A DNA stretch of 64,000 bases from Photobacterium iliopiscarium (lineage in GTDB: Bacteria > Pseudomonadota > Gammaproteobacteria > Enterobacterales > Vibrionaceae): assembly GCF_003026395.1 (NCBI RefSeq), contig NZ_PYOO01000001.1, forward strand, positions 682,001 to 746,000, given 5' to 3'. A program made the translations under genes and the position numbers. Under the pieces are notes generated by a model. That model searched no databases. It worked only from the letters and a program-made list of their open reading frames with translations, and was not told the origin of the DNA. Below, piece by piece: positions 9,501 to 19,893 of this stretch. How positions within the stretch are numbered: position 1 is the stretch's first letter; each line of letters starts with the position of its first letter.

Positions 9501-10432
9501 CTACGAACTTGAATGTTATCGAAAGCAAAGCCTTTATTTGATGCACTCAATTCGGTGGTAATTGATAATGGCGCAACATGTTGTAAATCGAGACCGAGAA
9601 GGTGTGAAATTTGATGGGTGTTTTTCCATTGTAAACTGATGTTTGCGGTTGAATCATCATCACTACTGAACGGGGTAATGTTGGCGTCAATATCTAATTC
9701 AGCACCTGCAAAACTGCCTTTGGCAAATAATTGCCCGTGTTGGTTATTAATCAGTTTTTGTAAATCTCCCGTTAATGAGAGATTATATTCACTGCCAATG
9801 GCATTACCTTTAGCGACCAATAACCATTTATCGGGCTTTGTTAACGCGAGATGATCAAGGTAGCCGCTGTAATACGTTCCTTTTGCTTGGTCTTGATAGT
9901 TAATATGAATTTTTTCAGCGTTAATGTCATTACTTAATATTAATTTGAATGCTGACGATTTTGATGCTTTCTGCGGTGTGGTCGGTTGGTTAAAGATCCA
10001 GTTTTCATTGCCTTGTTGATCTCGAAGTAAGTCTAACGAGATATCTTTTAGATTAATATAATCAATCTTGAGTGTATTTTGTAACAACGGCAAGACGGAA
10101 ATCTTAGCTGCAATATAGCCAGATTTTAGCATGGGCTGCCATGGCATTGATTTTAAATTAGCAATGGTAACGTCACTTAGTTCTATTTCAGGACTAAATG
10201 AAAGAGTGACAGCCATGTTGCCTTTAATCTCTGTTTGTCGATCGAGGGTTTTAGTTAACCATTGATTGATGTCGTTACGATGTGAACTAAGATCAAGCTT
10301 AACGCCATATGCGAGTACGCCAGATACAGTGATAATAGGGGTTAATAGTGCGATCAATGTCCATAGTGCCACTTTTTTTAATGTCTTTTTTTTGTGGGTA
10401 TTAGACGTTGTTTTGGGGGTATCTTGAGTCAT
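6518..10432 (-). CDS. AsmA-family envelope protein, 1304 aa
   Basis: AsmA-like proteins are inner-membrane-anchored periplasmic proteins of the repeating beta-groove type, thought to help move phospholipid to the outer membrane. A Lys-rich cytoplasmic tip is followed by one membrane segment (about residues 21-45). Next comes an AsmA-type start (IKGNMAVTLSFSPEIELSDVTI), then about 1200 residues of beta-rich sequence. The C-terminal part (FAAWPKAYQANLIDLWAVSL; LLLDTSRIQVHGAF) resembles the AsmA C-terminal domain of E. coli YhjG. At 1304 residues it is about twice E. coli AsmA, closer to YhdP in size, so the exact subfamily is open. It is a single-gene unit with its own terminator. The start has only a weak Shine-Dalgarno sequence. 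Confidence 0.85.
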   Translation of the reverse strand: MTQDTPKTTSNTHKKKTLKKVALWTLIALLTPIITVSGVLAYGVKLDLSSHRNDINQWLTKTLDRQTEIKGNMAVTLSFSPEIELSDVTIANLKSMPWQPMLKSGYIAAKISVLPLLQNTLKIDYINLKDISLDLLRDQQGNENWIFNQPTTPQKASKSSAFKLILSNDINAEKIHINYQDQAKGTYYSGYLDHLALTKPDKWLLVAKGNAIGSEYNLSLTGDLQKLINNQHGQLFAKGSFAGAELDIDANITPFSSDDDSTANISLQWKNTHQISHLLGLDLQHVAPLSITTELSASNKGFAFDNIQVRSPITSANGHVNVRFAQNSQQLNMIDGKLNIPVIDLRPWLQPQPQMMRATMYAAAPPQSPLQKALDQWLVKTQTHFGLTIGKIKGLGTPVNGISLKITGEKGKLSAPMTANIANVAFKGNASIDATQSTSNVDVTLGAKNSSLGEMAGWISGLPNATGHLKNAQLQLTTEGTKLQQWLDNSQLGLIINDANVDWGAKASFAIDKAQLHSGMEQPFSSNVTGKIMNIPVNITAKAGTLSDIINHRNWTPSLHFSSPVLDVKAQGKLVNTDWKKGSWFDVNVHSNDAGKLSPWLGTRAAMHGEINFNGKLTNNGQWLDLNIPDVALLNSQGKLNLQWRAQQDHHFLKLNSQFKTLDFTQLSQFVNKASLPQVEQTVPTQGVNLDVPILSNKIVIADADVNLHVDKMLWAQQQVNNMAFKGQIRNGKLSTSPFSATYAGSVYRGDIAFDINNQIINSQLHLAVNRPDIGRILHQFNIINHFDMRLDSAKLAVSLSGKTLLELMEQAKIDAQLNGGQLKLADNYTGKAFNITLNQGHFITGPNTATHLTLDGRAANKPVAINLDSVSLQQANDGRKSIPVKLDANIGDIKFNAQSQVVLPIDPKNLNLSFEATTPNLNRFDDFTGIKLPPYGPVKVLASLSMDNIGYHLRDMLIKVGSSTLKGRGDFLPPLKGDDRHRPEIKLALNAPFIQLNDFKLKHWQAWLPENQKNNKLIVKNQPVNVISPQGLNLFNADFKLNVGNVRSGKDWLGAGRLDWTLHNGLLTLKPLHIQLPGGDINIDGSVAPKGDKFAIKLNGLVKNFDYGIIARRIDPKTDMHGKISAKFDLSSVANTPENLMNNANGFIGFAAWPKAYQANLIDLWAVSLADAVLPTFTTKDNSVLNCVAGGFNVHNGNIKQRDLLLDTSRIQVHGAFDASYKKHDFNLYLSPRSKRAQIFSLQTPVEVHGTFEKFNLEIPLSAIFETSIRFTTSPVVAPLQWLFEKPIAANGSAECQRIWQAQ

Positions 10433-10666
10433 TACTTATTCAGTTTCTATCCGTAGTCATGAAAGACAAATCCAGCAGTGATTATTTGTAAAAGGGTGTT
10501 TTACTTTTTTATAGTTATCGCTGGAGCATTATTTATCAATGTTATTATACAGTGTGACATTCCGCTCTGTCTGTGGTTCCATTCTTTTTTCGTATTTCGA
10601 TGTTTATAAATGCATAACTGTCGTGTTTTTAGCAACAATATGACGTTATGCAGATCTTAAATTAAT

Positions 10667-11509
10667 TTAATTATTATTTGAGGAATTATTTTTGAGCGAT
10701 TGTTGTGCAATAGCCATAAATAATAGATCGGTTAAGGTCTGTTGTGCTGCTTGCAATGCAATTGAATAATTATATTTTTGAGAGTCGCTACACATTGATG
10801 TTTCTACCGCTAAAGTATCAAGTGTAAATTGTGCCAGTTGGCGCAATGTAGTCGAGTAAGGGGACGTTAAGGTAACTAATGGTACGCCATTTGTTTTTGC
10901 ATGATGGGCTGCCAATAAGACATTTTGATGAGGACTTTCTTCGCCAATAATGCACAACACATCACAGGGTTGTAGTGTTTGTACTATGGTCATTTGAAGG
11001 TGAGTCTCTTGTTCTGCAATTACAGCCATACCAAGCGTGAGTAGCTTGGTACTAAAATCTTTAGCAATAAGCGTTGCATCGCCTAAACCGATTAATTGAA
11101 TACGCTGAGCATGAGTAAATAAAGCCACAATTTTTTCAAAAGAGAGTGTATCAATGGCATGGGTTGTTTCAATGATAGCATCTGTTTTTTGATGAGCTAA
11201 TTTTTGCGCAATAGTAATAAAAGTATCGCTCTGATTAATTTGATCGTGTAATTGTTGTGGATTATTACCAATGGCTTGTTGACGATCTAATTCTGCAATT
11301 ATGGCACTTTTGAATGCCGGAAAACCTTTAAATCCTAGCTTTTGAGTAAATTTAACGATGCTTGATTGCCCAACATTGGCTTGTTGTGCGAGTTGCTGCG
11401 ATGACAGCGTTACCACTAATTTGGGTTGTTGCAATATTAGTACGGCAATTTTTTGGGCGCTAGGTGATAACTGTGGTTTGATGTTAGCAATATTGGCAAG
11501 GATCGTCAT
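10667..11509 (-). CDS. murR: MurR/RpiR-family regulator, probable repressor of murQ
   Basis: This 280-residue protein has an N-terminal RpiR-type helix-turn-helix (about residues 1-75; QQLAQQANVGQSSIVKFTQKLGF recognition region). A SIS sugar-phosphate-binding domain (about residues 115-250; QLIGLGDATLIAKDF and CIIGEESPHQN) follows. In E. coli, MurR represses murQP and is relieved by MurNAc-6-phosphate. Here the gene is divergent from murQ with a 197-bp shared upstream region containing a 7-bp-arm inverted repeat (11612-11635), which supports the same role. No strong Shine-Dalgarno precedes the ATG at 11509, but homology of the N-terminus argues for this start. The assignment is by context plus family. 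Confidence 0.8.
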   Translation of the reverse strand: MTILANIANIKPQLSPSAQKIAVLILQQPKLVVTLSSQQLAQQANVGQSSIVKFTQKLGFKGFPAFKSAIIAELDRQQAIGNNPQQLHDQINQSDTFITIAQKLAHQKTDAIIETTHAIDTLSFEKIVALFTHAQRIQLIGLGDATLIAKDFSTKLLTLGMAVIAEQETHLQMTIVQTLQPCDVLCIIGEESPHQNVLLAAHHAKTNGVPLVTLTSPYSTTLRQLAQFTLDTLAVETSMCSDSQKYNYSIALQAAQQTLTDLLFMAIAQQSLKNNSSNNN

Positions 11510-11611
11510 AGGTTTGGTTGTTGTCGAGGTGGTGGTGTTAGCATAATCGATAGCTGTAAATAAAAGTATGATGATTTTGTATTTATCGGCTTATTTACTT
11601 GCCTGTTTATT

Positions 11612-11635
11612 CATTCAATCGTGATGTTTTGAATG
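11612..11635. promoter_or_regulatory. Inverted repeat between murR and murQ, candidate operator
   Basis: CATTCAA-N10-TTGAATG, with perfect 7-bp arms, lies in the divergent intergenic region 72 bp before murQ. It is a candidate binding site for the MurR-like regulator. The sequence does not tell whether this is the real operator. Confidence 0.4.
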
Positions 11636-11706
11636 TGAAATTATTATTTAATAGCAACATGAATACGTTATGCTATCACTAATGTTATTGATTTTAGAGC
11701 GTTACC

Positions 11707-12612
11707 ATGCAAATTGATTTAACGAAATTAGTTACTGAAAGCCGCAATAATGCCAGTGAAGCGATAGACACATTATCAACGTTAGAGATGCTGAAAGTTA
11801 TCAATAATGAAGATAAAAAAGTCGCATTGGCTGTTGAACAAACATTACCCGCGATTGCTCAAGCCGTGGATGCCATCGCTGCTGCTTTTTCACAAGGTGG
11901 ACGGTTAATTTATATCGGAGCGGGAACATCGGGCCGATTAGGTATTCTTGATGCAAGTGAGTGTCCACCAACGTATGGTAGTGCGCCTGAGCAAGTGGTG
12001 GGTTTAATTGCGGGTGGACATCAAGCTATTTTAAAAGCAGTTGAAAACGCAGAAGATAATGTTGAAATGGGCGCTGATGATTTAAAAGCGATCCATTTTT
12101 CAGCCAAGGACGTGTTGGTTGGGATCGCCGCCAGTGGACGTACTCCTTATGTGTTAGGCGCGATGGCTTATGCGCGTTCAATGAATGCAACGGTTGCTTG
12201 TGTGAGTTGTAATCCTCAAAGCCCGATGACTGAGGCTGCTGATATTGTGATCACGGCTGTTGTGGGGGCGGAAGTTGTCACGGGATCGTCTCGAATGAAA
12301 GCGGGTACAGCGCAAAAGTTAGTGCTTAATATGCTCACAACTGGCGCTATGATTCGACTTGGTAAAATTTATGGCAATCTGATGGTAGATGTAGAAGCAA
12401 CCAATGCCAAATTAGTTGAACGTCAAAAACAGATTGTGATGCAAGCCACTGATTGTGATCGTGAACACGCTGAAATTGCGCTTAATGCGTGTGAGGGTCA
12501 CTGTAAAACAGCGATTGTGATGATTTTAACGGGTGTTGATAGTGATACTGCGAAGGTACTTTTACAGCAAAATAAAGGTTATATTCGTCTTGCAATTGCT
12601 GAACGTAGTTAA
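11707..12612 (+). CDS. murQ: N-acetylmuramic acid 6-phosphate etherase
   Basis: MurQ splits the lactyl ether of MurNAc-6-phosphate to GlcNAc-6-phosphate and D-lactate during peptidoglycan recycling in the cytoplasm. The SIS domain carries [20 protein letters not shown]. Glu85 and Glu116 are spaced like the catalytic Glu83/Glu114 of E. coli MurQ, and [12 protein letters not shown] is the other family hallmark. The 301 residues match the family. It is divergent from a MurR-like regulator and convergent with a lytic transglycosylase gene. Neither a PTS transporter (murP) nor anmK is adjacent, so the substrate probably comes from a kinase encoded elsewhere. A strong terminator follows. Confidence 0.97.
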   Translation: MQIDLTKLVTESRNNASEAIDTLSTLEMLKVINNEDKKVALAVEQTLPAIAQAVDAIAAAFSQGGRLIYIGAGTSGRLGILDASECPPTYGSAPEQVVGLIAGGHQAILKAVENAEDNVEMGADDLKAIHFSAKDVLVGIAASGRTPYVLGAMAYARSMNATVACVSCNPQSPMTEAADIVITAVVGAEVVTGSSRMKAGTAQKLVLNMLTTGAMIRLGKIYGNLMVDVEATNAKLVERQKQIVMQATDCDREHAEIALNACEGHCKTAIVMILTGVDSDTAKVLLQQNKGYIRLAIAERS

Positions 12613-12631
12613 GACATAATGTAATACCGAT

Positions 12632-12670
12632 AAGTTAAACACACACTATTATTGTGTGTTTAACTTAAAA
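12632..12670. terminator. Bidirectional terminator between murQ and the MltC-like gene
   Basis: Perfect stem AAGTTAAACACACA / TGTGTGTTTAACTT with a short loop, followed by AAAAAA on the plus strand (a T-run for the minus strand). It lies between convergent genes. Confidence 0.8.
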
Positions 12671-12688
12671 AATTATATTGATATTTAA

Positions 12689-13819
12689 TCACATTGCTTC
12701 AAATTCTTTTTGAAAATTGAGTACTTTTTCTAAATAACGTCGCGCTTCAGCTTTAGGATGTTTGTTCGTTAATGCCCAATAGGCTTGATTGGGTTGTAAG
12801 TTGTTAAGATCCTTCATCGCTTGTTTTCTATCAACATCAAAGGTTGCTAGAACGCCACCAGTACCACCGTTATAAGCTGAAATCATGGTGTAATGTTTTG
12901 TTGTAGGGTGTTGAACTTCTTTTAAGTAACGATTTTTCAAAATATAAAAATAAGCAGTGCCAGTATCAATATTATTGGCAGGATTAAATAAATATTCTTT
13001 GGTTGGAATACCGGGTTTATTTTTAACCAAATTAAATACATCCGCACCCGCTGTTTTAGGAATAACCTGCATTAATCCATAAGCACCTGCATGGCTGACG
13101 GCATAAGGATTAAAGCTACTTTCTGTTTTAACTATCGCGTAAATTAAATTTTCATCAATATCGTAGCGTTTAGCCGCTTGACGAATAAGATCGGCGTATT
13201 GATATTCTCGCTGCTCAAGGTGGTCTTCTACCATATCAATTTCAACATAGTATGCCGTACCGCGTTGGAGTTGTTGGGTTTTTAATTTATTCGCTATTAA
13301 ATAGTCAGCATATTGACCTGCACGCCATGGCCATTGAATATCTTGGTTTTGATGATCTTTTACTTGGCCTAATAAAAAAGGTTTACCATTAAGAGGAATG
13401 GATTTATCGCTAAAGATATCAACTTGAGATGGATCCGCTGGCATTAATAATGTTTCTTCAATCGCTTGTTTGAGAGCGTGTTGAGGGGCATTGTTAGCAA
13501 CGGTTGAGACATAAATTTTACCATTATCAAAATCAATATGTGCACGAGTGCGATAGCCATCAAAGTATTTCACATAACGGTGTTTACCCGCCTGTAAATA
13601 ATTATCGTCACCCCATTGCTGTTTAACTTGGCTCTCAAGGTATTTTAATAATGCTTGGCGTTGGGTTTCAGTCAGTGCGATATAATTATTATTATCATTA
13701 GTATTATTATTGCCAATATCAATTGATGGTGCACAATTATAAATACAATCAGGTGTGGGTGTTGATGAACATGACACTGTTAATAAACAAGCAGCAATTG
13801 TGAGCCAAGCCTTTTTCAT
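12689..13819 (-). CDS. mltC: Membrane-bound lytic murein transglycosylase, MltC-like lipoprotein
   Basis: The enzyme cleaves the MurNAc-GlcNAc bond of peptidoglycan to 1,6-anhydro products at the outer membrane. The N-terminus is a lipoprotein signal (MKKAWLTIAACLLTVSC), with Cys17 as the probable lipid site although Thr at -3 is unusual. An Asn-rich linker follows (GNNNTNDNNN), then an MltC N-terminal domain and a C-terminal SLT domain (about residues 205-370). The catalytic Glu lies in KTESSFNPYAVSHAGAYGLM, and SAYNGG is also present. At 376 residues it is slightly longer than E. coli MltC (359), mainly through the linker. AAGGAT lies 5 nt before the ATG. It faces murQ, so generation and recycling of anhydromuropeptides are encoded side by side. 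Confidence 0.92.
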   Translation of the reverse strand: MKKAWLTIAACLLTVSCSSTPTPDCIYNCAPSIDIGNNNTNDNNNYIALTETQRQALLKYLESQVKQQWGDDNYLQAGKHRYVKYFDGYRTRAHIDFDNGKIYVSTVANNAPQHALKQAIEETLLMPADPSQVDIFSDKSIPLNGKPFLLGQVKDHQNQDIQWPWRAGQYADYLIANKLKTQQLQRGTAYYVEIDMVEDHLEQREYQYADLIRQAAKRYDIDENLIYAIVKTESSFNPYAVSHAGAYGLMQVIPKTAGADVFNLVKNKPGIPTKEYLFNPANNIDTGTAYFYILKNRYLKEVQHPTTKHYTMISAYNGGTGGVLATFDVDRKQAMKDLNNLQPNQAYWALTNKHPKAEARRYLEKVLNFQKEFEAM

Positions 13820-16420
<2,601 letters not shown>

Positions 16421-16461
16421 GGTTACAACTCGGTAGTGTCACTACTAGATAATATTTAATG

Positions 16462-16493
16462 AAGAGGCGCTGATTATCAGCGCCTCTTTTTTT
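16462..16493 (+). terminator. Rho-independent terminator of katG
   Basis: Stem AAGAGGCGCTGA / TCAGCGCCTCTT with loop TT followed by a T-run, 42 bp after the katG stop codon. Confidence 0.93.
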
Positions 16494-16927
16494 ATGGCTG
16501 CTATTCCGTCATTGCTTAACTTTCCCGTCATTTTTCTACTATGACGACCAAACTTCCCCCGATATTTCTTGCCTACAATGAATGCGAACCATCCACCGTC
16601 ATTCCCTATAGTGAATGCCCGCGAGAGCGATAGGGAATCTACTATTAGCGCGTTGTAGAGTGACTATTTCATTGATATTGACGTTCTATATTGCTGTTTG
16701 ATACAGATCTTTTGCATCGTGATGATTATTAGCAGAAAAACCACAAACTAAATGGCAAATGCTCGATTTTGTGATGATTATCGATATTTATAAGTAAAAA
16801 TGTATCTGATTTATAATGTTTTTTATATTATGCAGAGAGAAATACGGGCGCATGTTCAAAGAACAAATTCGGGCAAGTTGTTAATATAATAAGTTGTTAT
16901 ATTTAAAAAGTAAGCAAAGAGTAAATA
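16494..16927. repeat. REP-type palindrome and ~300-bp repeat, copy A
   Basis: This 434-bp non-coding stretch precedes the HEPN-type gene. ATTCCCTA-N22-TAGGGAAT (16601-16608/16631-16638) is a REP-like palindrome, with a more degenerate relative just before it (16524-16590). From about 16596 to 16905 the sequence matches copy B (18056-18350) in two blocks: about 90 bp around the palindrome and about 140 bp ending just before the start codon. The middle has diverged. The second block contains ATTTATAATG (TATAAT -10-like), so the element may bring a promoter. Confidence 0.7.
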
Positions 16928-17812
16928 ATGATTAAGTTTACATTGATAGAAAATTCCTTAGATTCCATCAAGTCTGGTATGGATTACCTTGACTATGCAG
17001 AGCGGAAACAAAGCCCAAGCCACTATAAAAAGGCACTTCTTTCACTTTTTCAAGGTGCAGAGTTAATTCTTAAAGAAATCTTAGTACAGATAGATCCAAT
17101 AATTATTTTTGATAAAAATTCATTGTTTCGTAATTGTAAATCACCACTTCAGCCAACCATAGAGGAGTTATTCGACTGCAAATCCATCGATATTAATGGC
17201 ATTTGCCAAGAACTTAAAAATCATTATCCGGAACAATTTCAAAGAGCGAATCTGAAAGTTATTCAAGATTTAGCTAAAGAGCGCAATAAAATTCAGCACT
17301 TTGCGTTTGAAACTACCCCAAATGACTTGAAAGCATCATTACTTAAGCTCTATCTAATGGTTATAAAACCAGCGATGAAAATAGCGGGCGAGAAAGCTGC
17401 ATTGGATACATTTGTCGAAGGGATCAATAGAATAAACTTTGATGAACAAGCAACAGATGTAGAAGAATCATTCTTAAACGTTAACAAGCGAGATGAATTT
17501 ACAAAAGGTGGTTGTTGTCACTGCGAGAACTATTCACTCTTCGTAATCTACGATGGCGAGTCATTTCCAATTGCTTGTTATTGTACGACTTGTGGTTTTG
17601 AACGTACTAATATCGATATGTCAGAGTTTTATGACTGTCCTGAGTGTTCGGCTCCTTCGGTAATTTATGATGAAAAGCTGGGAGCTGGTATGTGTCTTTG
17701 GCATAGATGTGCCGATTGTATGGAATCAGTTAAAACAGACATGGTTCCATGTGATGACTGCGGTGGGTATCTGATAGAGGACTCTTGTTTTAACTGCACA
17801 GTCGAAGATTAA
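16928..17812 (+). CDS. HEPN-motif protein with C-terminal zinc ribbons
   Basis: I do not recognise a named family for this 294-residue protein. The N-terminal half is helical and carries RNKIQH (Arg119-His124), which fits the R-N-x3-H catalytic signature of HEPN ribonucleases. The C-terminal third (residues 196-290) has at least five Cys pairs (C196/C197/C199, C219/C222, C237/C240, C261/C264, C275/C278, C287/C290), suggesting two or three zinc ribbons for nucleic-acid or protein contact. There is no signal peptide or membrane segment. It lies in a repeat-rich accessory patch directly after copy A of a ~300-bp repeat and has no obvious antitoxin partner. An RNA-cleaving defence or stress protein is a reasonable inference, but a non-catalytic HEPN fold is possible. 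Confidence 0.7.
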   Translation: MIKFTLIENSLDSIKSGMDYLDYAERKQSPSHYKKALLSLFQGAELILKEILVQIDPIIIFDKNSLFRNCKSPLQPTIEELFDCKSIDINGICQELKNHYPEQFQRANLKVIQDLAKERNKIQHFAFETTPNDLKASLLKLYLMVIKPAMKIAGEKAALDTFVEGINRINFDEQATDVEESFLNVNKRDEFTKGGCCHCENYSLFVIYDGESFPIACYCTTCGFERTNIDMSEFYDCPECSAPSVIYDEKLGAGMCLWHRCADCMESVKTDMVPCDDCGGYLIEDSCFNCTVED

Positions 17813-17830
17813 ATATAACAGATAAAGGAT

Positions 17831-17980
17831 ATGTGTCACGCAGCTGACACCTATTCAAGTATTGAACAAGTCCGACCCGCTTTAGAAGTAAATATTGCGA
17901 ATATCATTAAGGGTGATGCTGATAAGAAGTCGAGCGTTATCCTTGGCGTGAACCAATCAATTTACGTTATTGATTTATAA
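17831..17980 (+). pseudogene. Small ORF, 49 codons, possibly a gene remnant
   Basis: An ATG-started frame of 49 codons ends in SVILGVNQSIYVIDL. AAGGA lies only 1-2 nt before the ATG, too close for good initiation, so this may be the tail of a lost gene. Its first codons (MCHAADTY) resemble part of the small ORF at 21326-21460 (ICRAVDAY), 17 of 21 bases being equal. The DNA here also contains GTGTCA-N6-TGACAC (17833-17850). No family recognised. Confidence 0.3.
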
Positions 17981-18055
17981 TTAGAACCTCTTTAATTATT
18001 ACGTGTTAATGCCATTATCCTTATTATTTTACGCTTTTATCTGGGGCGAAAAATA

Positions 18056-18350
18056 TCCGTCATTCCTTACAGTGAATGTCCGCTAGGGCGATAGGGAATC
18101 TACCATCAGCGTGTTGTAGAATTACTATTTCATTGATGTCTTTTAAGCTCGATCACGTGATGAATAGATCACGGATAGCTCATGCTTCGCTTCCGAGATG
18201 ACGAATAATAACCAATCCCAATTTTGTGATTGTTATCGTATTCTATAAGTAAAAATGTATCAGATTTATAATATTTTTGTATTATTTCGAGGACAATACG
18301 GGCTGAGTTCAAAGATCAAATATGGATATATTATTAATATAATAAACTAT
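18056..18350. repeat. REP-type palindrome and ~300-bp repeat, copy B
   Basis: This is the second copy of the element at 16596-16905: ATTCCTTA-N22-TAGGGAAT (18062-18099), then a diverged middle (including GATCACGTGATGAATAGATC), then ATTTTGTGATTGTTATCG onward, closely matching copy A. It lies directly in front of the small membrane-protein gene at 18386. It accounts for most of the otherwise empty stretch 17981-18385. ATTTATAATA again offers a -10-like box. Confidence 0.7.
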
Positions 18351-18385
18351 TATGAGTTTAATTAAATTTGAAGGAAATAGTTCAG

Positions 18386-18754
18386 ATGGTAGCAGTGATT
18401 GAAGAAAGAAAGCGTGGCGTTTGGTTAACAGCATTCTTGATTTTAATGGTGGTCGCAAATGCCTTGTCTGTATTTAATTATTTTTTAAATCCAGACATGG
18501 TCATAACTGCATTTCCAAATATATCGTTAGGGTTAGTTTATTTACTAGGTAGTGTGTGCCTGCTTAATGTATTTTTAGCGATTGGAATATGGATGTGGAA
18601 AAAGCGAGCAATATATGGTTTTTATATTGTTGTCATCTTCGGTCTTTTAATCAACCTGTATATTGGTGTTGGGCTAATTGGCTCACTGTCTGGTTTAATG
18701 GGTGGTATTATTTTGTTTTTGGTGACAAAAAAGAAGATGCAGTATTTCGTATAA
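18386..18754 (+). CDS. Small integral membrane protein, 122 aa
   Basis: Family unknown. Four hydrophobic segments of about 20 residues span almost the whole protein: LTAFLILMVVANALSVFNYF, then ISLGLVYLLGSVCLLNVFLA, AIYGFYIVVIFGLLINLYI, and LIGSLSGLMGGIILFLV. A charged start (EERKRG) and tail (TKKKMQ) suggest both termini are cytoplasmic. I choose the ATG at 18386 over the TTG at 18368 because AAGGA (18371-18375) is correctly placed for it. The next gene follows after 44 bp and the third after a further 46 bp, so this is probably the first gene of a three-gene operon running from repeat copy B. Confidence 0.7.
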   Translation: MVAVIEERKRGVWLTAFLILMVVANALSVFNYFLNPDMVITAFPNISLGLVYLLGSVCLLNVFLAIGIWMWKKRAIYGFYIVVIFGLLINLYIGVGLIGSLSGLMGGIILFLVTKKKMQYFV

Positions 18755-18797
18755 TATTGTTAGCATTTAGATGTAAGAAAATAACAGGATAATATTA

Positions 18798-19220
18798 ATG
18801 AAACAGTCAATCATCCATGTTGCTTTAGTTGTGAAAGATTATGATGAAGCCATTGATTTCTATGTGAATAAGTTGAAGTTTGAATTGGTTGAAGATACTT
18901 ATCAAGCTGAGCAAGATAAACGGTGGGTGGTTATTTCGCCTCCTGGTTCAAAGGGAATGACGTTATTGTTGGCACGCGCATCAAAACCAGAGCAAGATAA
19001 TTTTATTGGTAATCAATCTGGTGGGCGAGTCTTCTTATTTTTAAGTACGGATGATTTTTGGCGAGACTATAATCGTATGGTTTCTGACGGCATTAAATTT
19101 GTTCGTGAACCACAAGTTCAAGATTATGGGACAGTAGCCGTTTTCGAAGATCTATACGGTAATCTTTGGGACTTATTGGAATTAAGTGCCGATCATCCAA
19201 TGGCGATTAGAACGCTATAA
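18798..19220 (+). CDS. VOC-family (glyoxalase/bleomycin-resistance-like) protein
   Basis: This 140-residue protein has the paired beta-alpha-beta-beta-beta units of the vicinal oxygen chelate fold. It begins IHVALVVKDYDEAIDFYVNKL, with His7 at the usual metal-ligand position, and ends AVFEDLYGNLWDLLEL, with Glu near the C-terminal ligand site. Such proteins are lyases, dioxygenases or drug-binding proteins, and the substrate cannot be read from sequence. CAGGAT precedes the ATG. It sits between the small membrane protein and the phosphoribosyltransferase, in the same orientation with short gaps. Related stand-alone VOC genes are often carried on mobile cassettes, which fits the surroundings. 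Confidence 0.85.
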   Translation: MKQSIIHVALVVKDYDEAIDFYVNKLKFELVEDTYQAEQDKRWVVISPPGSKGMTLLLARASKPEQDNFIGNQSGGRVFLFLSTDDFWRDYNRMVSDGIKFVREPQVQDYGTVAVFEDLYGNLWDLLELSADHPMAIRTL

Positions 19221-19266
19221 CAAATAAAGATGGTGTCACTCAGTTAATAAAAATTAAGGATGTTTG

Positions 19267-19797
19267 ATGAAAAATAATTATATTGGTGAATTGGTTTTAA
19301 GCCAGCAGCAAATCAAAGAGGGTGTAAGTATTGTTGCTAAAAAGCTGAATGAACGTTTTCAAGATGCGGTCATTATTAGTGTGGTTCCCGGTGGTATATT
19401 GTTTACAGCAGATTTAGTTCGTGAATTAACGTTTGATATTTGTATGGATTATATTTCATGTCCACATACACCCGGTGATAGTAATAATAATTCGAAGATT
19501 GTTTATCATCATAATATTAATATTGAACATCGAGACGTGATTGTGATTGATGATGCTATTGAGTCGGGTGGTACAATGAAACGCTTAATCCAGCATATTT
19601 CAGATAATTATCACGTTAATTCATTATCTATCGCGACACTGTTTGTTAAGCCAAGTCGGGTTGATATTGCTGTGCCTCAATATTTTGCGTATGAAATGAA
19701 AAATGATGATTTGCTTGTAGGTTATGGTTTACCGTGGCAAAACAAATTAAGAAACGTGCCTTATGTCTCAAAATTGGTTAATGAAAACGAGAAATAA
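19267..19797 (+). CDS. Phosphoribosyltransferase (hypoxanthine-type PRTase fold)
   Basis: This is a type I PRTase of 176 residues. The PRPP-binding motif is VIVIDDAIESGGTM (residues 91-104), preceded by a hood and PPi-loop-like region (VVPGGILFTADLV). Such enzymes join a purine base to PRPP, but the small divergent members may act on other bases or be regulatory. It differs from ordinary hpt/gpt, so the substrate is uncertain. The ATG at 19267 is preferred over the TTG directly before it, because AAGGA is about 7 nt upstream. It is the third and last gene of the probable operon beginning at 18386. A large hairpin (19834-19887) follows. Confidence 0.85.
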   Translation: MKNNYIGELVLSQQQIKEGVSIVAKKLNERFQDAVIISVVPGGILFTADLVRELTFDICMDYISCPHTPGDSNNNSKIVYHHNINIEHRDVIVIDDAIESGGTMKRLIQHISDNYHVNSLSIATLFVKPSRVDIAVPQYFAYEMKNDDLLVGYGLPWQNKLRNVPYVSKLVNENEK

Positions 19798-19833
19798 AAG
19801 AGGAAAAAATAGGACACCCATAAGTTTTTTTCT

Positions 19834-19887
19834 AAATAATACCTCGTCACACCGACCCAACGTGTTGAATAGATAGAGGTATTATTT
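19834..19887. repeat. Hairpin with 12-bp perfect arms
   Basis: AAATAATACCTC (19834-19845) pairs perfectly with GAGGTATTATTT (19876-19887), leaving a 30-nt loop. It could terminate the upstream operon, since TTTT follows, or be a REP-like unit belonging to the neighbouring RAYT. A sequence just before it (AGGACACCCATA) resembles AGGACAGCCATA in the tandem repeat at 19954-20033. Confidence 0.5.
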
Positions 19888-19893
19888 TAGCTA

